Positions 38,401 through 47,694 of a DNA stretch of 64,000 nucleotides are shown piece by piece. A model generated the notes under the pieces. That model did not search any database. It saw nothing but the letters and a program-made list of their open reading frames with translations, and was not told where the DNA came from. The position numbers and the translations under genes are program-made. The stretch comes from Candidatus Pantoea floridensis (GTDB taxonomy: Bacteria > Pseudomonadota > Gammaproteobacteria > Enterobacterales > Enterobacteriaceae): the NCBI RefSeq assembly GCF_900215435.1, contig NZ_OCMY01000001.1, forward strand, positions 62,001 through 126,000. The letters run 5' to 3'. Within the stretch, counting starts at the first letter, position 1. The number at the start of each line of letters is the position of its first letter.

Positions 38401-38510
38401 TCGGCATAGCTGGTGGCCGTATCGCCAGTGAACCCTTGCTCTTTTAAGGACTGCAGGAATGTCAGCACCAGTTGAACGAGGCCCGGTGCCTGAGAAATCT
38501 GTGGGATCAT
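35457..38510 (-). CDS. ydiJ: FAD/Fe-S D-2-hydroxyacid dehydrogenase YdiJ
   Basis: YdiJ is a large flavoprotein oxidising D-2-hydroxyglutarate and related D-2-hydroxyacids, linked to the respiratory chain. It has 1017 residues, E. coli 1018. The N-terminal FAD-binding type 4 domain holds TPRGGGTGTNGQSLN near residue 85, with a FAD-oxidase C-terminal region to about 530. A ferredoxin-like part has CLACKACSTQCPIKID near residue 665, and a CCG domain has VGCCGMAGTYGHE near residue 955. The Fe-S content fits its place beside suf. Confidence 0.95.
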   Translation of the reverse strand: MIPQISQAPGLVQLVLTFLQSLKEQGFTGDTATSYADRLSLSTDNSIYQLLPDAALFPRSTADVALIARLAAEARFNSLVFTPRGGGTGTNGQSLNQGIVVDMSRYMNRILEINTEQGWVRVEAGVVKDQLNAWLKSYGFFFSPELSTSNRATLGGMINTDASGQGSLVYGKTSDHVEGLRAVLLGGDILDTRAMPTELAEQLASTPTAEGRIYQQVLTRCREQRSLILEKFPKLNRFLTGYDLRHVFSDDLQTFDLTRLLCGAEGTLAFITEARLDITPIPKVRRLVNIKYDSFDSALRNAPFMVEAKALSVETVDSKVLNLAREDIVWHSVHELITDVPDKEMLGLNIVEFAGDDAELIEQQIATLCLRLDALMLQQSGGVIGYQLCNDVAGIERIYNMRKKAVGLLGNAKGRAKPIPFVEDTAVPPEQLADYIVEFRALLDSHGLSYGMFGHVDAGVLHVRPALDMCDPQQELLMKQISDEVVALTARYGGLLWGEHGKGFRAQYSPAFFGETLFNELRRIKAAFDPDNRLNPGKICTPLKSNEPMMQVDAVKRGTYDRQIPVTVRNEWRGAMECNGNGLCFNFDVNSPMCPSMKITRNRIHSPKGRATLTREWLRLLSEQGVDPLQLEHALPKQGASLRTLIQRTRNSWHAKKGEYDFSHEVKEAMSGCLACKACSTQCPIKIDVPNFRSRFLQLYHTRYLRPVSDHLVATVESYAPLMAKAPKVFNFFLKQPWMRDISKTHIGMVDLPLLSSPSLKQQLSGHPAMNLTLEQLEAMETTQRENCVLVVQDPFTSYYEAQLVTDFVKLIEKLGYRPVLLPFSPNGKAQHVKGFLQRFARTASKTADFLNRVAKLGVPMVGVDPATVLCYRDEYNQVLGEQRGEFNVQLVHEWLHTALAERAVQTASGEAWYLFAHCTEVTALPSTPNQWQGIFARFGAKLENVNVGCCGMAGTYGHESKNLENSLGIYELSWHPKLQKLPRQRCLATGFSCRSQVKRAEGNGMRHPLQALLEMM

Positions 38511-38715
38511 TATTGAGTGACCGAGATGTTGTAAACGTTTGCGTCGTGATTTTTTTCAGCCCTTGGTTTTATCATACTTTTTTGCCGCACGCTGTTTTTT
38601 CAGGAAAGCGCATGGCCGCCGCTGCTTTTCCTGTTTAATTTCCCGGAAATAGATCATCATTAATTAGGGCCGTTCAGCCCCACTCTGAAGGATTCAATCG
38701 AGGTTAAATGTTGTG

Positions 38716-39828
38716 ATGAAAAGCCTGCAACGCGGTATGGATTTACCGCAAATGCTGTTCTCGTTGATGTTCATTCTGATCATGATCGTCGCCTGTCTGT
38801 GGGTGGTTCAGCCGTTTATTCTGGGCTTCGCCTGGGCCAGCATGGTGGTGATCGCTACCTGGCCATTGATGATCCGCCTGCAACAGCTGATGTGGGGAAG
38901 ACGCTCGCTGGCGGTTATTGCCATGACGCTACTGCTCTTGCTGTTGTTCATTATTCCTATCGCCCTGCTGGTAAGCAGCTTAATTGATAACAGCGCGCCG
39001 GTGATCGCCTGGGCAACGCAACGCCATTTGGTGATGCCCGATTTTGCCTGGCTACGTGACATTCCTTATGGTGGCAACAAGCTTTATTCGAGCTATCACA
39101 AATTAGTGGATGGCGGAGGATCGGCGATGTTGAGCCAGGTACAACCCTATATAGGTCGTACTACCGGCTTCTTTGTGGCGCAGGCCGGACACTTTGGCCG
39201 CTTCATGATGCATCTCGTCGTGATGTTGCTGTTCAGCGTGCTGCTGTATTGGCGCGGGGAGCAAGTTGGGCAAGGCATCCGACATTTTGCTTACCGTATG
39301 AGTGGTCGCCGCGGTGATGCCGCCGTGCTGCTGGCAGGTCAGGCGATTCGTGCCGTGGCGCTGGGCGTGGTGGTCACGGCGCTGGTACAGGGCGTGCTCG
39401 GCGGCATTGGCCTGGCCATTTCCGGTATCCCCTATGCCACATTATTAACCGTGCTGATGATTCTTACTTGCCTGGTGCAACTCGGCCCGCTGGTGGTGTT
39501 GGTCCCGGCCATTATCTGGCTGTACTGGAGCGGTGATACCACATGGGGCACCGTGCTATTAGTCTGGAGTTGCGTGGTAGGCACATTGGATAGCGTGCTG
39601 CGGCCGGTACTGATTCGTATGGGCGCGGATTTGCCGATGATCCTGATTCTTTCCGGCGTCATTGGTGGCTTAATTGCCTTTGGCATGATTGGGCTGTTTA
39701 TTGGTCCCGTGGTGCTGGCGGTCTCTTATCGCCTGGTAACGGTGTGGATGCATGAAGCACCCGAGCCGGATGATGATATGCAAACGGCTATCGAAGCGCT
39801 TGACGATCACGAAGAACACCCACATTAA
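38716..39828 (+). CDS. ydiK: AI-2E family transporter YdiK
   Basis: An inner-membrane protein of the AI-2 exporter/PerM family (DUF20), 370 residues with about eight helices. E. coli YdiK has 370. Conserved parts are IVACLWVVQPFILGFAWASM near residue 25, RAVALGVVVTALVQGVLGGI near residue 215 and the C-terminal VIGGLIAFGMIGLFIGPVVL. Substrate unknown. The exact start is uncertain: GTG 38713 and ATG 38716 are adjacent, and a three-codon ATG-TTG-TGA frame at 38708 sits between the GAGG sequence and this start. Confidence 0.92.
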   Translation: MKSLQRGMDLPQMLFSLMFILIMIVACLWVVQPFILGFAWASMVVIATWPLMIRLQQLMWGRRSLAVIAMTLLLLLLFIIPIALLVSSLIDNSAPVIAWATQRHLVMPDFAWLRDIPYGGNKLYSSYHKLVDGGGSAMLSQVQPYIGRTTGFFVAQAGHFGRFMMHLVVMLLFSVLLYWRGEQVGQGIRHFAYRMSGRRGDAAVLLAGQAIRAVALGVVVTALVQGVLGGIGLAISGIPYATLLTVLMILTCLVQLGPLVVLVPAIIWLYWSGDTTWGTVLLVWSCVVGTLDSVLRPVLIRMGADLPMILILSGVIGGLIAFGMIGLFIGPVVLAVSYRLVTVWMHEAPEPDDDMQTAIEALDDHEEHPH

Positions 39829-39846
39829 GTTTTGTCGCGCACCGTT

Positions 39847-39875
39847 GTAGGGTCGCCGCGCATGAACGGCGACCC
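39847..39875. repeat. GTAGGGTCGCC palindromic repeat, copy 1
   Basis: TGTA is followed by GGGTCGCCG-CGCATGAA-CGGCGACCC, a perfect nine-base stem. It shares GTAGGGTCGCC with two units near 44.1 kb. It lies 19 bases after ydiK and may act as a transcript-end stabiliser. Confidence 0.75.
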
Positions 39876-40109
39876 GCTTTACCCCCGCCCCGTAAGCGTT
39901 ACGCTCTGCAAAGCGACATTGCAATTTCTCCGCTTTAGATTGGCCTTACTTTAACCGGCCTAATGCCACTTCATCATCATCGGTCATTACCCTGCAGGAA
40001 TTATTTTTTTTCATAAGCGATTTTTAAGAAAAAACGATGTTTTAGCGGCTTTAGCGGGGTTTGGCTAATGGAATGATTATTTTTCGGACTGAATCAAGGG
40101 GGTACACCG

Positions 40110-40142
40110 ATGAAAATGACCATGAAAGATTATCAGCTTTAA
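40110..40142 (+). CDS. Possible ten-residue ORF beside rprA
   Basis: ATG-initiated MKMTMKDYQL with a stop codon, preceded by AAGGGGG seven bases upstream. It ends five bases before the RcsB box of rprA. The coding call rests only on the strong ribosome-binding site. It could also be chance. Confidence 0.3.
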   Translation: MKMTMKDYQL

Positions 40143-40147
40143 ACTAA

Positions 40148-40161
40148 TAAGAGGATTCTTA
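40148..40161 (+). promoter_or_regulatory. RcsB box of rprA
   Basis: TAAGAGGATTCTTA matches the RcsAB/RcsB consensus TAAGAATATTCTTA at twelve of fourteen positions. It lies about 37-50 bases before the inferred RprA start, the usual activator distance; E. coli rprA is RcsB-activated. Confidence 0.8.
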
Positions 40162-40197
40162 AAGACGCCACAAGGCCTGATGAATAACATGTTTCCT

Positions 40198-40303
40198 ATG
40201 TTTGAAATCAAGCTACTGATTTCTAAACAACCTTATTCCCCTGAGTAAAGTGAAGAATTGCTGTGTGTAGTCTTTGCCCATCCCCTGTGATGGGCTTTTT
40301 TTT
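40198..40303 (+). ncRNA. rprA: RprA small RNA
   Basis: RprA is an Hfq-dependent small RNA, made when the Rcs phosphorelay senses envelope stress, that activates rpoS translation and represses csgD. The region TTCCCCTGAGT, the block AATTGCTGTGTGTAGTCTTTG and the terminator GCCCATCCCCTGTGATGGGC plus eight T match E. coli RprA closely. The first hairpin (GAAATCA-AGCTAC-TGATTTC, 40204-40223) keeps its shape but not its sequence. The 5' end is estimated from the TAACAT -10 box at 40185-40190. It lies between ydiK and ppsA, the E. coli locus. Confidence 0.93.
40276..40303 (+). terminator. Terminator of RprA
   Basis: GCCCATC-CCCTGT-GATGGGC is followed by eight T. It also forms the Hfq-binding 3' end of the small RNA. 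Confidence 0.9.
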
Positions 40304-40404
40304 GCCTGTTTTTCACGTAAAAAGATAAGGCCAGCAGCGCTGGCCTTAATGATTTCATCAAGAACACATTAGATTCACCTCTAACGTGTCTTTATTCCTC
40401 TTGA

Positions 40405-42792
40405 TCAGTGTTTCGCGGCGTTCAGCTCTGCCAGACTCAGCCATGTCTCTACTACCGTGTCTGGATTGAGGGACAGGCTGTCAATGCCCTGCTCCATCAG
40501 CCACGCGGCAAAATCCTGATGATCAGATGGACCCTGACCACAGATCCCCACGTATTTACCTTGTTTCTTCGCGGCTTTAATGGACATGGAAAGCAATGCT
40601 TTAACGGCATCATTACGCTCGTCAAACAGCGCTGACACTACCCCGGAGTCGCGATCCAAACCCAGCGCCAGCTGCGTCATGTCGTTGGAACCAATCGAGA
40701 AGCCATCAAAGTGCTCGAGGAACTGCTCTGCCAGCAAGGCATTTGAAGGGATTTCACACATCATAATGACCTTCAAACCGTTTTCGCCGCGCTTCAGGCC
40801 ATTTTTCGCCAGCTCCGCAACCACCGCTTCGGCCTGATCCACTGTACGCACGAAGGGAATCATGATTTCGACGTTGGTCAATCCCATTTCATTGCGCACG
40901 CGTTTCACCGCCTCACACTCCAGCTTGAAGCAGTCGCGGAAGCTGTCTGCCACATAGCGGCCGGCGCCACGGAATCCCAGCATCGGGTTCTCTTCTTCCG
41001 GTTCATAACGCTCGCCGCCCACCAGGTTAGCGTATTCGTTAGTTTTGAAATCAGAGAGACGAACGATAACGCGCTTCGGCGCAAACGCCGCCCCCAGGGT
41101 GGCAATCCCTTCTGTCAGACGACCGATGTAGAACTCAATTGGATCATCAAAACCTTTCATCATCTGGCGAATCTGCTGCTGCAGCTCAGGCGTTTGCTGA
41201 TCGAACTCCAGCAGCGCTTTCGGATGCACGCCAATCATGCGGTTAATGATGAACTCCAGACGCGCCAGACCCACACCTTCGTTCGGCAAGCAGGCAAAGT
41301 CGAAGGCGCGATCGGGGTTACCGATATTCATCATAATTTTCAGCGGCAGATCCGGCATGGTATCCACCTGCGAGCTGGTGACTTCAAAGTCCAGCAGTTC
41401 ACCATACACATAACCGGTATCGCCCTCGGCACAGGACACCGTCACCTTCTGGCCATCTTTCAGATGGTCGGTCGCATCACCACAACCCACTACGGCAGGG
41501 ATGCCCAGCTCACGGGCGATAATGGCCGCATGACAGGTTCGTCCACCACGATTGGTCACGATCGCTGAGGCTTTCTTCATGATCGGTTCCCAATCGGGAT
41601 CGGTCATGTCAGTGACCAGCACATCGCCTTTTTCAATGCGGTGCATTTCACTGATGTCATGGATAACTTTAACTTCACCGGCACCGATGCGATGGCCTAT
41701 GGCGCGTCCTTCTACTACGACCTTGCCCTTGCCTTGCAGCGTATAGCGCTCCATCACCTGGCCATTAGATCGCACTGTTTCCGGCCGCGCCTGCACAATA
41801 AACAGCTTACCGGTGTGGCCATCTTTCGCCCACTCAATGTCCATTGGGCGCTTGTAGTGCTGCTCAATCAGCACCGCCTGACGCGCCAGCGCCTGCACTT
41901 CGTCATCGGTTAAACTGAAGCGATCGCGCTGCTCTTGCTCGACGTCTTCAATGCGCACCTGCTCGCCATGTTCCTGTGAATCGGCGTAGACCATGCGCAG
42001 CTTTTTCGAGCCCATGGTACGGCGCACAATCGCTGGGCGATTGGCTGCCAGCGTCGGTTTATGCACGTAGAACTCATCCGGGTTGACAGCGCCTTGCACT
42101 ACCATCTCACCCAAACCGAACGCCGAGGTGATAAACACCACCTGATCAAAGCCCGATTCAGTATCAATGGTAAACATCACGCCGGACGATGCGAGATCCG
42201 ATCGTACCATCCGTTGAATACCTGCAGAGAGCGCGACGCCGCGATGGTCGTAGCCCTGATGCACACGGTAAGAGATGGCGCGATCGTTAAATAAGGAAGC
42301 AAATACGTGCTTAACCGCGATAATCACCGCGTCATAGCCCTGCACGTTCAGGAAAGTCTCCTGCTGACCGGCAAATGAGGCATCGGGCATATCTTCGGCG
42401 GTGGCCGACGAACGCACAGCGAAGGAGGCTTCGGCATCATCAGCAGAGAGTTGTTCGTAGGCGCTGCGAATCGCCGCTTCCAGCTCAGGCTGGAATGGCG
42501 TGTCCACCACCCATTGACGAATCTGTTTACCCGCTTGCGCAAGCTCAGCAACATCATCAACATCCGTTTTATCCAGCAAATCATAAATGCGCTGGTTCAG
42601 TCCGCTTTGATCGAGAAACAGATTAAACGCGTAAGATGTGGTCGCATAACCGTTGGGAACGGAAACACCCAGCGACGACAAATTCGTAATCATTTCTCCG
42701 AGGGAAGCATTCTTGCCTCCCACCCGATCAACATCATGCATGCCAAGCTGGTTGTACCAGAGCACTAGCGACTGTTGGTCTTGAATGGACAT
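40405..42792 (-). CDS. ppsA: Phosphoenolpyruvate synthase
   Basis: PpsA converts pyruvate and ATP to phosphoenolpyruvate, AMP and phosphate for gluconeogenesis. It has 795 residues from ATG 42792, E. coli 792. The N-terminal ATP-grasp domain carries [17 protein letters not shown] near residue 20. The phosphohistidine swivel has the catalytic His in [20 protein letters not shown] near residue 420. The C-terminal PEP/pyruvate barrel has [19 protein letters not shown] near residue 690. Its regulator PpsR is encoded divergently, and a Cra-like site lies between. Confidence 0.98.
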   Translation of the reverse strand: MSIQDQQSLVLWYNQLGMHDVDRVGGKNASLGEMITNLSSLGVSVPNGYATTSYAFNLFLDQSGLNQRIYDLLDKTDVDDVAELAQAGKQIRQWVVDTPFQPELEAAIRSAYEQLSADDAEASFAVRSSATAEDMPDASFAGQQETFLNVQGYDAVIIAVKHVFASLFNDRAISYRVHQGYDHRGVALSAGIQRMVRSDLASSGVMFTIDTESGFDQVVFITSAFGLGEMVVQGAVNPDEFYVHKPTLAANRPAIVRRTMGSKKLRMVYADSQEHGEQVRIEDVEQEQRDRFSLTDDEVQALARQAVLIEQHYKRPMDIEWAKDGHTGKLFIVQARPETVRSNGQVMERYTLQGKGKVVVEGRAIGHRIGAGEVKVIHDISEMHRIEKGDVLVTDMTDPDWEPIMKKASAIVTNRGGRTCHAAIIARELGIPAVVGCGDATDHLKDGQKVTVSCAEGDTGYVYGELLDFEVTSSQVDTMPDLPLKIMMNIGNPDRAFDFACLPNEGVGLARLEFIINRMIGVHPKALLEFDQQTPELQQQIRQMMKGFDDPIEFYIGRLTEGIATLGAAFAPKRVIVRLSDFKTNEYANLVGGERYEPEEENPMLGFRGAGRYVADSFRDCFKLECEAVKRVRNEMGLTNVEIMIPFVRTVDQAEAVVAELAKNGLKRGENGLKVIMMCEIPSNALLAEQFLEHFDGFSIGSNDMTQLALGLDRDSGVVSALFDERNDAVKALLSMSIKAAKKQGKYVGICGQGPSDHQDFAAWLMEQGIDSLSLNPDTVVETWLSLAELNAAKH

Positions 42793-43242
42793 TGAGATTA
42801 TCCTTTTAAATGATTGGTTCACACATGGAACATTTTGCTATTCGCAGAAACAGCTTGGCACAACCCATAAATAAAGACTAAGTGTTGAATCGTTAAAGCA
42901 GGAAAAGAGCAGCAAAATAGGATTAGTACCCAGAATTAATGATGTTGCGCAAACGGCCTATTTAACGCTAACAAACTGCTATATCGTTATTTTTCCCTTT
43001 TTCAGAGGGTTAGCGATTGATTTACGTTGCGCAACGCCTGCAAACTTTATTTCATGCGCGAAAAAGAAAATGCGCGAAAATAACGCTTTTCAAAACAGCA
43101 TTTCATCTAATATTGATTATCAACGTGCTCATTTTCGCCAACGAGCAGTAAACAGTATGGATATTTCATTTCTTATCACTTTAAAATGAAATAGTAAGGT
43201 TGATGATATCTGTCATTTATAGACATGAGGGTTAAGCAGACT
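42793..43242. other. ppsA-ppsR divergent intergenic region
   Basis: 450 bases with promoters in both directions. The only motif I can name is the Cra-like site at 42886-42897. The rest is AT-rich with no reading frame or hairpin with a T-run. Confidence 0.5.
42886..42897 (-). promoter_or_regulatory. Cra-like site upstream of ppsA
   Basis: TGAATCGTTAAA agrees with the Cra consensus TGAATCGNTT in its first nine bases. It lies 94 bases before the ppsA start. Cra activates ppsA in E. coli, where activating sites lie upstream of the -35 box. Confidence 0.6.
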
Positions 43243-44070
43243 ATGAGCACTGAACGTAGCGTCTTCTACATTTCTGATGGTACCGCCATCACTGCCGAAG
43301 TGCTGGGGCACGCGGTGCTTTCACAGTTCCCGGTTATCACCAACAGCGTCACGCTACCCTTTGTGGAGAATGTTCAGCGTGCACAAGCTGTGAAAGCGCA
43401 GATAAATGCACTCTATCAGCAGAGCGGCGTGCGGCCGCTGGTATTCTTTTCGATTGTCACGCCCGATGTGCGTGAAATTATCCTGGAGAGCGAAGGCTTT
43501 TGTCAGGATATCGTGCAAGCGTTGGTGGCACCGTTACAAAGCGAATTAGGTGTGGCTTCGATGCCGGTGGCGCACCGTACGCATGGTTTGACTGCCAGTA
43601 ACCTTGGCAAATATGACGCGCGCATCGCGGCAATCGACTATACCCTCGCGCATGACGATGGCATTTCCCTGCGCGGCCTTGAAGATGCACAGGTAATTTT
43701 GCTTGGCGTGTCGCGCTGCGGTAAAACGCCCACCAGCTTGTACCTGGCGATGCAGTTTGGCGTGCGGGCCGCTAACTATCCGTTTATCGCCGATGATATG
43801 GACAATTTGAAGCTGCCGCCGGCGCTGCGTGCGCATCAGCATAAGTTGTTTGGATTAACTATAGATCCGGAACGTCTGGAAGCGATTCGTCAGGAGCGTG
43901 CGGAAAATACTCGTTACGCTTCGCTGCGCCAATGTCGTCTGGAAGTGGGAGAAGTAGAAGCGCTCTTCCGCACCAACCAAATTCGTTACCTCAACAGTAC
44001 CAACTATTCGGTGGAAGAGATTGCCACCAAAATCCTCGATATCATGGGCCTGAGTCGTAGCATGTATTAA
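43243..44070 (+). CDS. ppsR: PEP synthase regulatory protein PpsR
   Basis: PpsR (YdiA) inactivates and reactivates PpsA by ADP-dependent phosphorylation and Pi-dependent dephosphorylation of a Thr. It is a DUF299 protein. From ATG 43243 it has 275 residues, E. coli 277. The P-loop [17 protein letters not shown] is near residues 152-168, and the N-terminal [18 protein letters not shown] block is conserved. A start six codons upstream is possible but lacks a ribosome-binding site. It is divergent from its target ppsA and followed by aroH. Confidence 0.96.
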   Translation: MSTERSVFYISDGTAITAEVLGHAVLSQFPVITNSVTLPFVENVQRAQAVKAQINALYQQSGVRPLVFFSIVTPDVREIILESEGFCQDIVQALVAPLQSELGVASMPVAHRTHGLTASNLGKYDARIAAIDYTLAHDDGISLRGLEDAQVILLGVSRCGKTPTSLYLAMQFGVRAANYPFIADDMDNLKLPPALRAHQHKLFGLTIDPERLEAIRQERAENTRYASLRQCRLEVGEVEALFRTNQIRYLNSTNYSVEEIATKILDIMGLSRSMY

Positions 44071-44079
44071 CTGCCTTCT

Positions 44080-44165
44080 GTAGGGTCGCCATTTATGGCG
44101 TAATGCCGCTCACTTAAGCAAATCATTGCCTGATTATGCAGGTGCGCATGAATGCGCACCCTACG
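44080..44165. repeat. Composite palindromic repeat after ppsR
   Basis: It begins GTAGGGTCGCCATTTATGGCG (CGCCAT/ATGGCG palindrome) and ends GGTGCGCATGAATGCGCACC plus CTACG (a perfect GGTGCGCAT/ATGCGCACC stem). The outer ends, GTAGGGT and ACCCTAC, are inverted. Two hairpins with about 40 bases between them resemble a REP/BIME-type pair. Confidence 0.75.
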
Positions 44166-44183
44166 AAAACCCAGCTCTGTAAA

Positions 44184-44207
44184 CGTAGGGTCGCCATTTA
44201 TGGTGAC
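44184..44207. repeat. GTAGGGTCGCC palindromic repeat, third unit
   Basis: CGTAGGGTCGCCATTTATGGTGACC-like unit, with GGTCGCCAT/ATGGTGACC arms (one wobble). It lies 18 bases after the composite repeat and upstream of aroH. Confidence 0.7.
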
Positions 44208-44358
44208 CTCATCGGTAATACGATCGTAAAGCCTGGCTTCCGTCTTGTTTTAAGACCTTTGTTTTTAGCAGGTTGAATTCGCAGGCTAATGGTTTATTGT
44301 GATCACCATCACTTCCCGGTATTTCACCGCTGCGAAGAACCATTTTTTGAGAATCCCA

Positions 44359-45408
44359 ATGAACAAGACTGATGAACTGCGCACTGCGCGCATCGGCAGC
44401 CTGCTGACTCCAGCTGCGCTCGCGCAAGAACATCCTATTTCGGCGGAAATCGCCGCCAACGTTACCGCGGCCCGTCAACGTATTGCACGTATTCTGACTG
44501 GCGAAGATCCGCGTTTGCTGGTCATTATTGGCCCCTGCTCGCTACACGATCCTAAAGCAGCGATTGAATACGCTACACGTCTGAATGAACTGCGTGAACG
44601 TCATCAGGATCGGCTGGAGATCGTGATGCGCGCCTACTTCGAAAAACCGCGTACCGTGATTGGCTGGAAAGGTCTTATTTCCGATCCCGATCTGGATGGC
44701 AGCTACGATGTGAATCGCGGCATCGCTATCGCACGTAAACTGCTGTTGGACATCAACGCGCTGGGCATGCCGACCGCCACCGAATTCCTGGATATGGTGA
44801 TCGGCCAGTTTATTGCCGACCTGATTAGCTGGGGCGCCATTGGTGCTCGCACCACTGAAAGCCAGATACACCGTGAGATGGCTTCAGCGCTCTCTTGCCC
44901 GGTGGGGTTCAAAAACGGCACTGACGGTAACGTGCAAATCGCGGTTGATGCGATCCGCGCCGCACGCGCCAGTCATATGTTCCTGTCGCCGGATAAAAAC
45001 GGTCAGATGACCATTTATCAAACCAGCGGCAATCCACATGGTCATGTCATTTTGCGCGGCGGGCGTCAGCCAAACTATCACGCTGAAGACGTGGCGGCGG
45101 CGGCGGCCAACCTGCGCGATTTCAATCTGCCAGAACAGCTGGTGATCGACTTCAGCCATGGCAACTGCCTGAAACAGCATCGTCGCCAACGGGATGTCGC
45201 CGATGATGTGGCGGCGCAAATCCGCGCCGGTTCGCGAGCGGTCGCGGGCGTGATGATTGAGAGTTTTCTGCAGGAAGGGAATCAGAAAGTGGTCAGCGGC
45301 GAAACGCTGATCTATGGTCAGTCAATCACCGATCCGTGTCTCGGCTGGGAAGAGAGCGCTGAGGTGCTGGAGAAACTGGCTGCCGCAGTCGACAGCCGCT
45401 TTAATTAA
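44359..45408 (+). CDS. aroH: DAHP synthase, tryptophan-sensitive type
   Basis: AroH condenses phosphoenolpyruvate and erythrose 4-phosphate into DAHP, the first step of the shikimate pathway. The ATG at 44359 gives 349 residues, E. coli AroH 348, and the N-terminus MNKTDELRTARI matches AroH. Active-site blocks are LLVIIGPCSLHDPKAAIEYA near residue 55, YFEKPRT, WGAIGARTTESQIHREMASA, and the metal-binding VIDFSHGNCLKQH. The aroH assignment also follows from its place after ppsR. I could not find a TrpR operator upstream. Confidence 0.95.
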   Translation: MNKTDELRTARIGSLLTPAALAQEHPISAEIAANVTAARQRIARILTGEDPRLLVIIGPCSLHDPKAAIEYATRLNELRERHQDRLEIVMRAYFEKPRTVIGWKGLISDPDLDGSYDVNRGIAIARKLLLDINALGMPTATEFLDMVIGQFIADLISWGAIGARTTESQIHREMASALSCPVGFKNGTDGNVQIAVDAIRAARASHMFLSPDKNGQMTIYQTSGNPHGHVILRGGRQPNYHAEDVAAAAANLRDFNLPEQLVIDFSHGNCLKQHRRQRDVADDVAAQIRAGSRAVAGVMIESFLQEGNQKVVSGETLIYGQSITDPCLGWEESAEVLEKLAAAVDSRFN

Positions 45409-45411
45409 CGC

Positions 45412-46851
45412 CTAGCTCGAACAACTTACCTCAAGCGTTTTGCCCCACTCAGGCGGCCGTTGGCGCAGCTCCGCGCTCACGGCCGCATCGCTATAGGGTT
45501 GTTGCAGTGCGTTATGCAGCTTTTCTAATGCGGCCGTTTCGCCTTTCTCTACCTCTTCAATCACCTGCTGCGCCAGATAATTGCGCAATACCAGCGCTGG
45601 ATTGGCCGCCTTCATCACCGTCTGACGCTGCTCGTCGCTAGCCTGATCGCGTAACAAGCGCTGGCGGTAATCGCTATACCAGCCATCAAAAGCGGCGCGG
45701 TCGATAAACTCATCACGCAGCGGCGAGCGGGTTTCATCCTGCTGCGTCTCGCTAAGCATGCGGAAAGTCAGCGTGTAATCGCTGCGCTCTGCCGTCATCA
45801 GCGCCAGCAAGCCGGTCAGGATGGTGTTGTCATTACTTTCTGCGGTCAGCAAACCGAGTTTGGCACGCATCTTCTCACCCCAAACGCGCATCAACTCGCT
45901 TTCATAATGGCTTAGTGCCTGCTTGAGCTGCTCGGTGGTCATCAGGCCGGATAACGCGTGAGCCAGGCGATTCAGATTCCACAGACCAATCATTGGCTGA
46001 TTCTCGAAGGCGTAGCGCCCCTGATAATCGCTGTGATTGCAGATGTAACCGGGCTGATAGTCGTCAAGGAATCCATAAGGCCCATAATCCAGCGTCAAGC
46101 CAAGAATCGACATGTTATCGGTATTCATCACGCCATGTGCAAAGCCAACGCTTTGCCAAAGTGCTATTAATCCGGCGGTGCGTTTCACGATATCGGTAAA
46201 CCACAGCAGGTAGCGATCGGCCTCATCCTGCAGGTGGGGCCAGTGATGGCGAATAGCGTAATCCGCCAGCATGCGTACCTTGTCCTGCTCGCCGCCGTAA
46301 TAAAAGTGTTCAAAATGGCCGAAACGCAAATGGCTCTCGGCGATACGCATTAGCATCGCGCCGCACTCCTGGGTTTCACGCAGTACGGGCTCATCACCAA
46401 TCGCTAATGCCAGCGCACGCGTGGTAGGAATGCCAAGGTGGTGCAACGCCTCTGATGCGAGAAACTCGCGCACGCTGGAGCGGATGACGGCGCGTCCGTC
46501 ACCCATACGCGAATAAGGCGTTAGCCCCGCGCCTTTCAAGTGCCAATCAAGCTTGCGTCCATTCGCCAGCTGTTGCTCGCCGAGTAAGATACCGCGTCCA
46601 TCACCCAACTGCCCGGCCCAGACGCCAAACTGATGGCCACTGTAGACCTGCGCCAGCGGCGACATACCCGGCAGCATTTCACGTCCTGACCACACGCCAT
46701 GACCGCTGCCCTGAAACAGAGCATCATCTAACCCCATCTCCTTTGCCAGCGCAGCATTGTGGTAAAACAGTCGTCCTCCCGCCAGCGGCGTTGGGTCCAG
46801 TGCGGTGTAGAATCCAGTTAATTCTTGCTGCCAGCTATTAGTAAATTGCAT
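45412..46851 (-). CDS. selO: Protein adenylyltransferase SelO
   Basis: SelO (YdiU) is a pseudokinase-fold enzyme that transfers AMP from ATP to Ser, Thr or Tyr of redox-related proteins. It has 479 residues from ATG 46851, E. coli 478. Conserved parts are [20 protein letters not shown] near residue 75, [19 protein letters not shown], and [18 protein letters not shown] near residue 245 (the metal-binding Asn/Asp region). E. coli SelO ends in Cys; here the end is EVSCSS, so Cys lies near the C-terminus. It is convergent with aroH, three bases apart. Confidence 0.95.
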   Translation of the reverse strand: MQFTNSWQQELTGFYTALDPTPLAGGRLFYHNAALAKEMGLDDALFQGSGHGVWSGREMLPGMSPLAQVYSGHQFGVWAGQLGDGRGILLGEQQLANGRKLDWHLKGAGLTPYSRMGDGRAVIRSSVREFLASEALHHLGIPTTRALALAIGDEPVLRETQECGAMLMRIAESHLRFGHFEHFYYGGEQDKVRMLADYAIRHHWPHLQDEADRYLLWFTDIVKRTAGLIALWQSVGFAHGVMNTDNMSILGLTLDYGPYGFLDDYQPGYICNHSDYQGRYAFENQPMIGLWNLNRLAHALSGLMTTEQLKQALSHYESELMRVWGEKMRAKLGLLTAESNDNTILTGLLALMTAERSDYTLTFRMLSETQQDETRSPLRDEFIDRAAFDGWYSDYRQRLLRDQASDEQRQTVMKAANPALVLRNYLAQQVIEEVEKGETAALEKLHNALQQPYSDAAVSAELRQRPPEWGKTLEVSCSS

Positions 46852-46950
46852 CGATACTCCTGAAGGTGCACTTAGATAAGGCACCAGCATTGAGTTTTTA
46901 ACATAAGGAAGAGTGTAACGCTGACGCTGCCAGGATGACAGGTGAAAGGA

Positions 46951-47694
46951 TTACTGCTGAGAAGGCGTGTGTAAATTAAGATCGGAATAAATGAGATCGC
47001 TTAATCGGTCGGCTTTTACCACCGGAAACAGGCTACCCTGCAGATGTGCGCCGCGAAGCGTGGTCATTTTTTCCAGCATTAAATTATCATCAATGCCGCA
47101 AATAATAATTTGCTCGGCAAAATCCGAAAAGTTATCGATAACCGTCTGAATAAATGGCGTAAACGATGCACGTTTAGCCAACTCTTGAATAAAGGTTTTA
47201 TCCAGTTTTAGCACGCTAAACAGATTATCGTACACCGCGGTTGCCGGTGCTTTTCCTGCACCAAATTGAGAAAGCGATAAGCGGAATTCCCGCTGTAAAG
47301 CCGCGAGCAACGGTTGCTCTTTACCCAATGATAATTGTGGAAATGCTTCACTGATATCCAAAACAAGAAAAGAAATTTGTTTGAATTTCCTTAACAAAAA
47401 CTCGCTGGATAAAAGCGTATTTGCCATCGAATCATCAATACGAACCAAAGCGATAATTTGATTAAGCTCAAAAAAGTCGCGGTACTTTTCCAGCAATGAA
47501 AGCTGGCTCTGGAGCAAACGCAATTGCTGAGCATCATCTAACTGTGGCAACAGCAGATCCTGAGGCAGCGTAATAGGCGCGCTATCATGAACAAATTGCG
47601 TAACCAGCTCCACCGCGGTCAGTTGGCCCGTCGGAGAGTATGCTGGATAAAACCAGGTTTCCGACTGGTAGTCGGCAGATAAATGGACTTTCAT
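46951..47694 (-). CDS. ydiV: EAL-like anti-FlhDC regulator YdiV
   Basis: YdiV (RflP) is a degenerate EAL-fold protein that binds FlhD and blocks FlhDC, reducing flagellar gene expression when nutrients are low. From ATG 47694 it has 247 residues, E. coli 237. The EAL motif is replaced by VELVTQF near residue 28, so cyclic-di-GMP hydrolysis is not expected. Shared segments include LSLSQFGAGKAPATAVYDNLF and LKLDKTFIQELAKR. It lies between selO and nlpC, the E. coli order, which supports the call in view of modest sequence similarity. Confidence 0.85.
   Translation of the reverse strand: MKVHLSADYQSETWFYPAYSPTGQLTAVELVTQFVHDSAPITLPQDLLLPQLDDAQQLRLLQSQLSLLEKYRDFFELNQIIALVRIDDSMANTLLSSEFLLRKFKQISFLVLDISEAFPQLSLGKEQPLLAALQREFRLSLSQFGAGKAPATAVYDNLFSVLKLDKTFIQELAKRASFTPFIQTVIDNFSDFAEQIIICGIDDNLMLEKMTTLRGAHLQGSLFPVVKADRLSDLIYSDLNLHTPSQQ

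Noticed and set aside
44208..44358. Search for a TrpR operator upstream of aroH
   Set aside because: No GTACTAGTTAACTAGTAC-like dyad found. The absence is reported with the gene, but a weak site cannot be excluded by eye.
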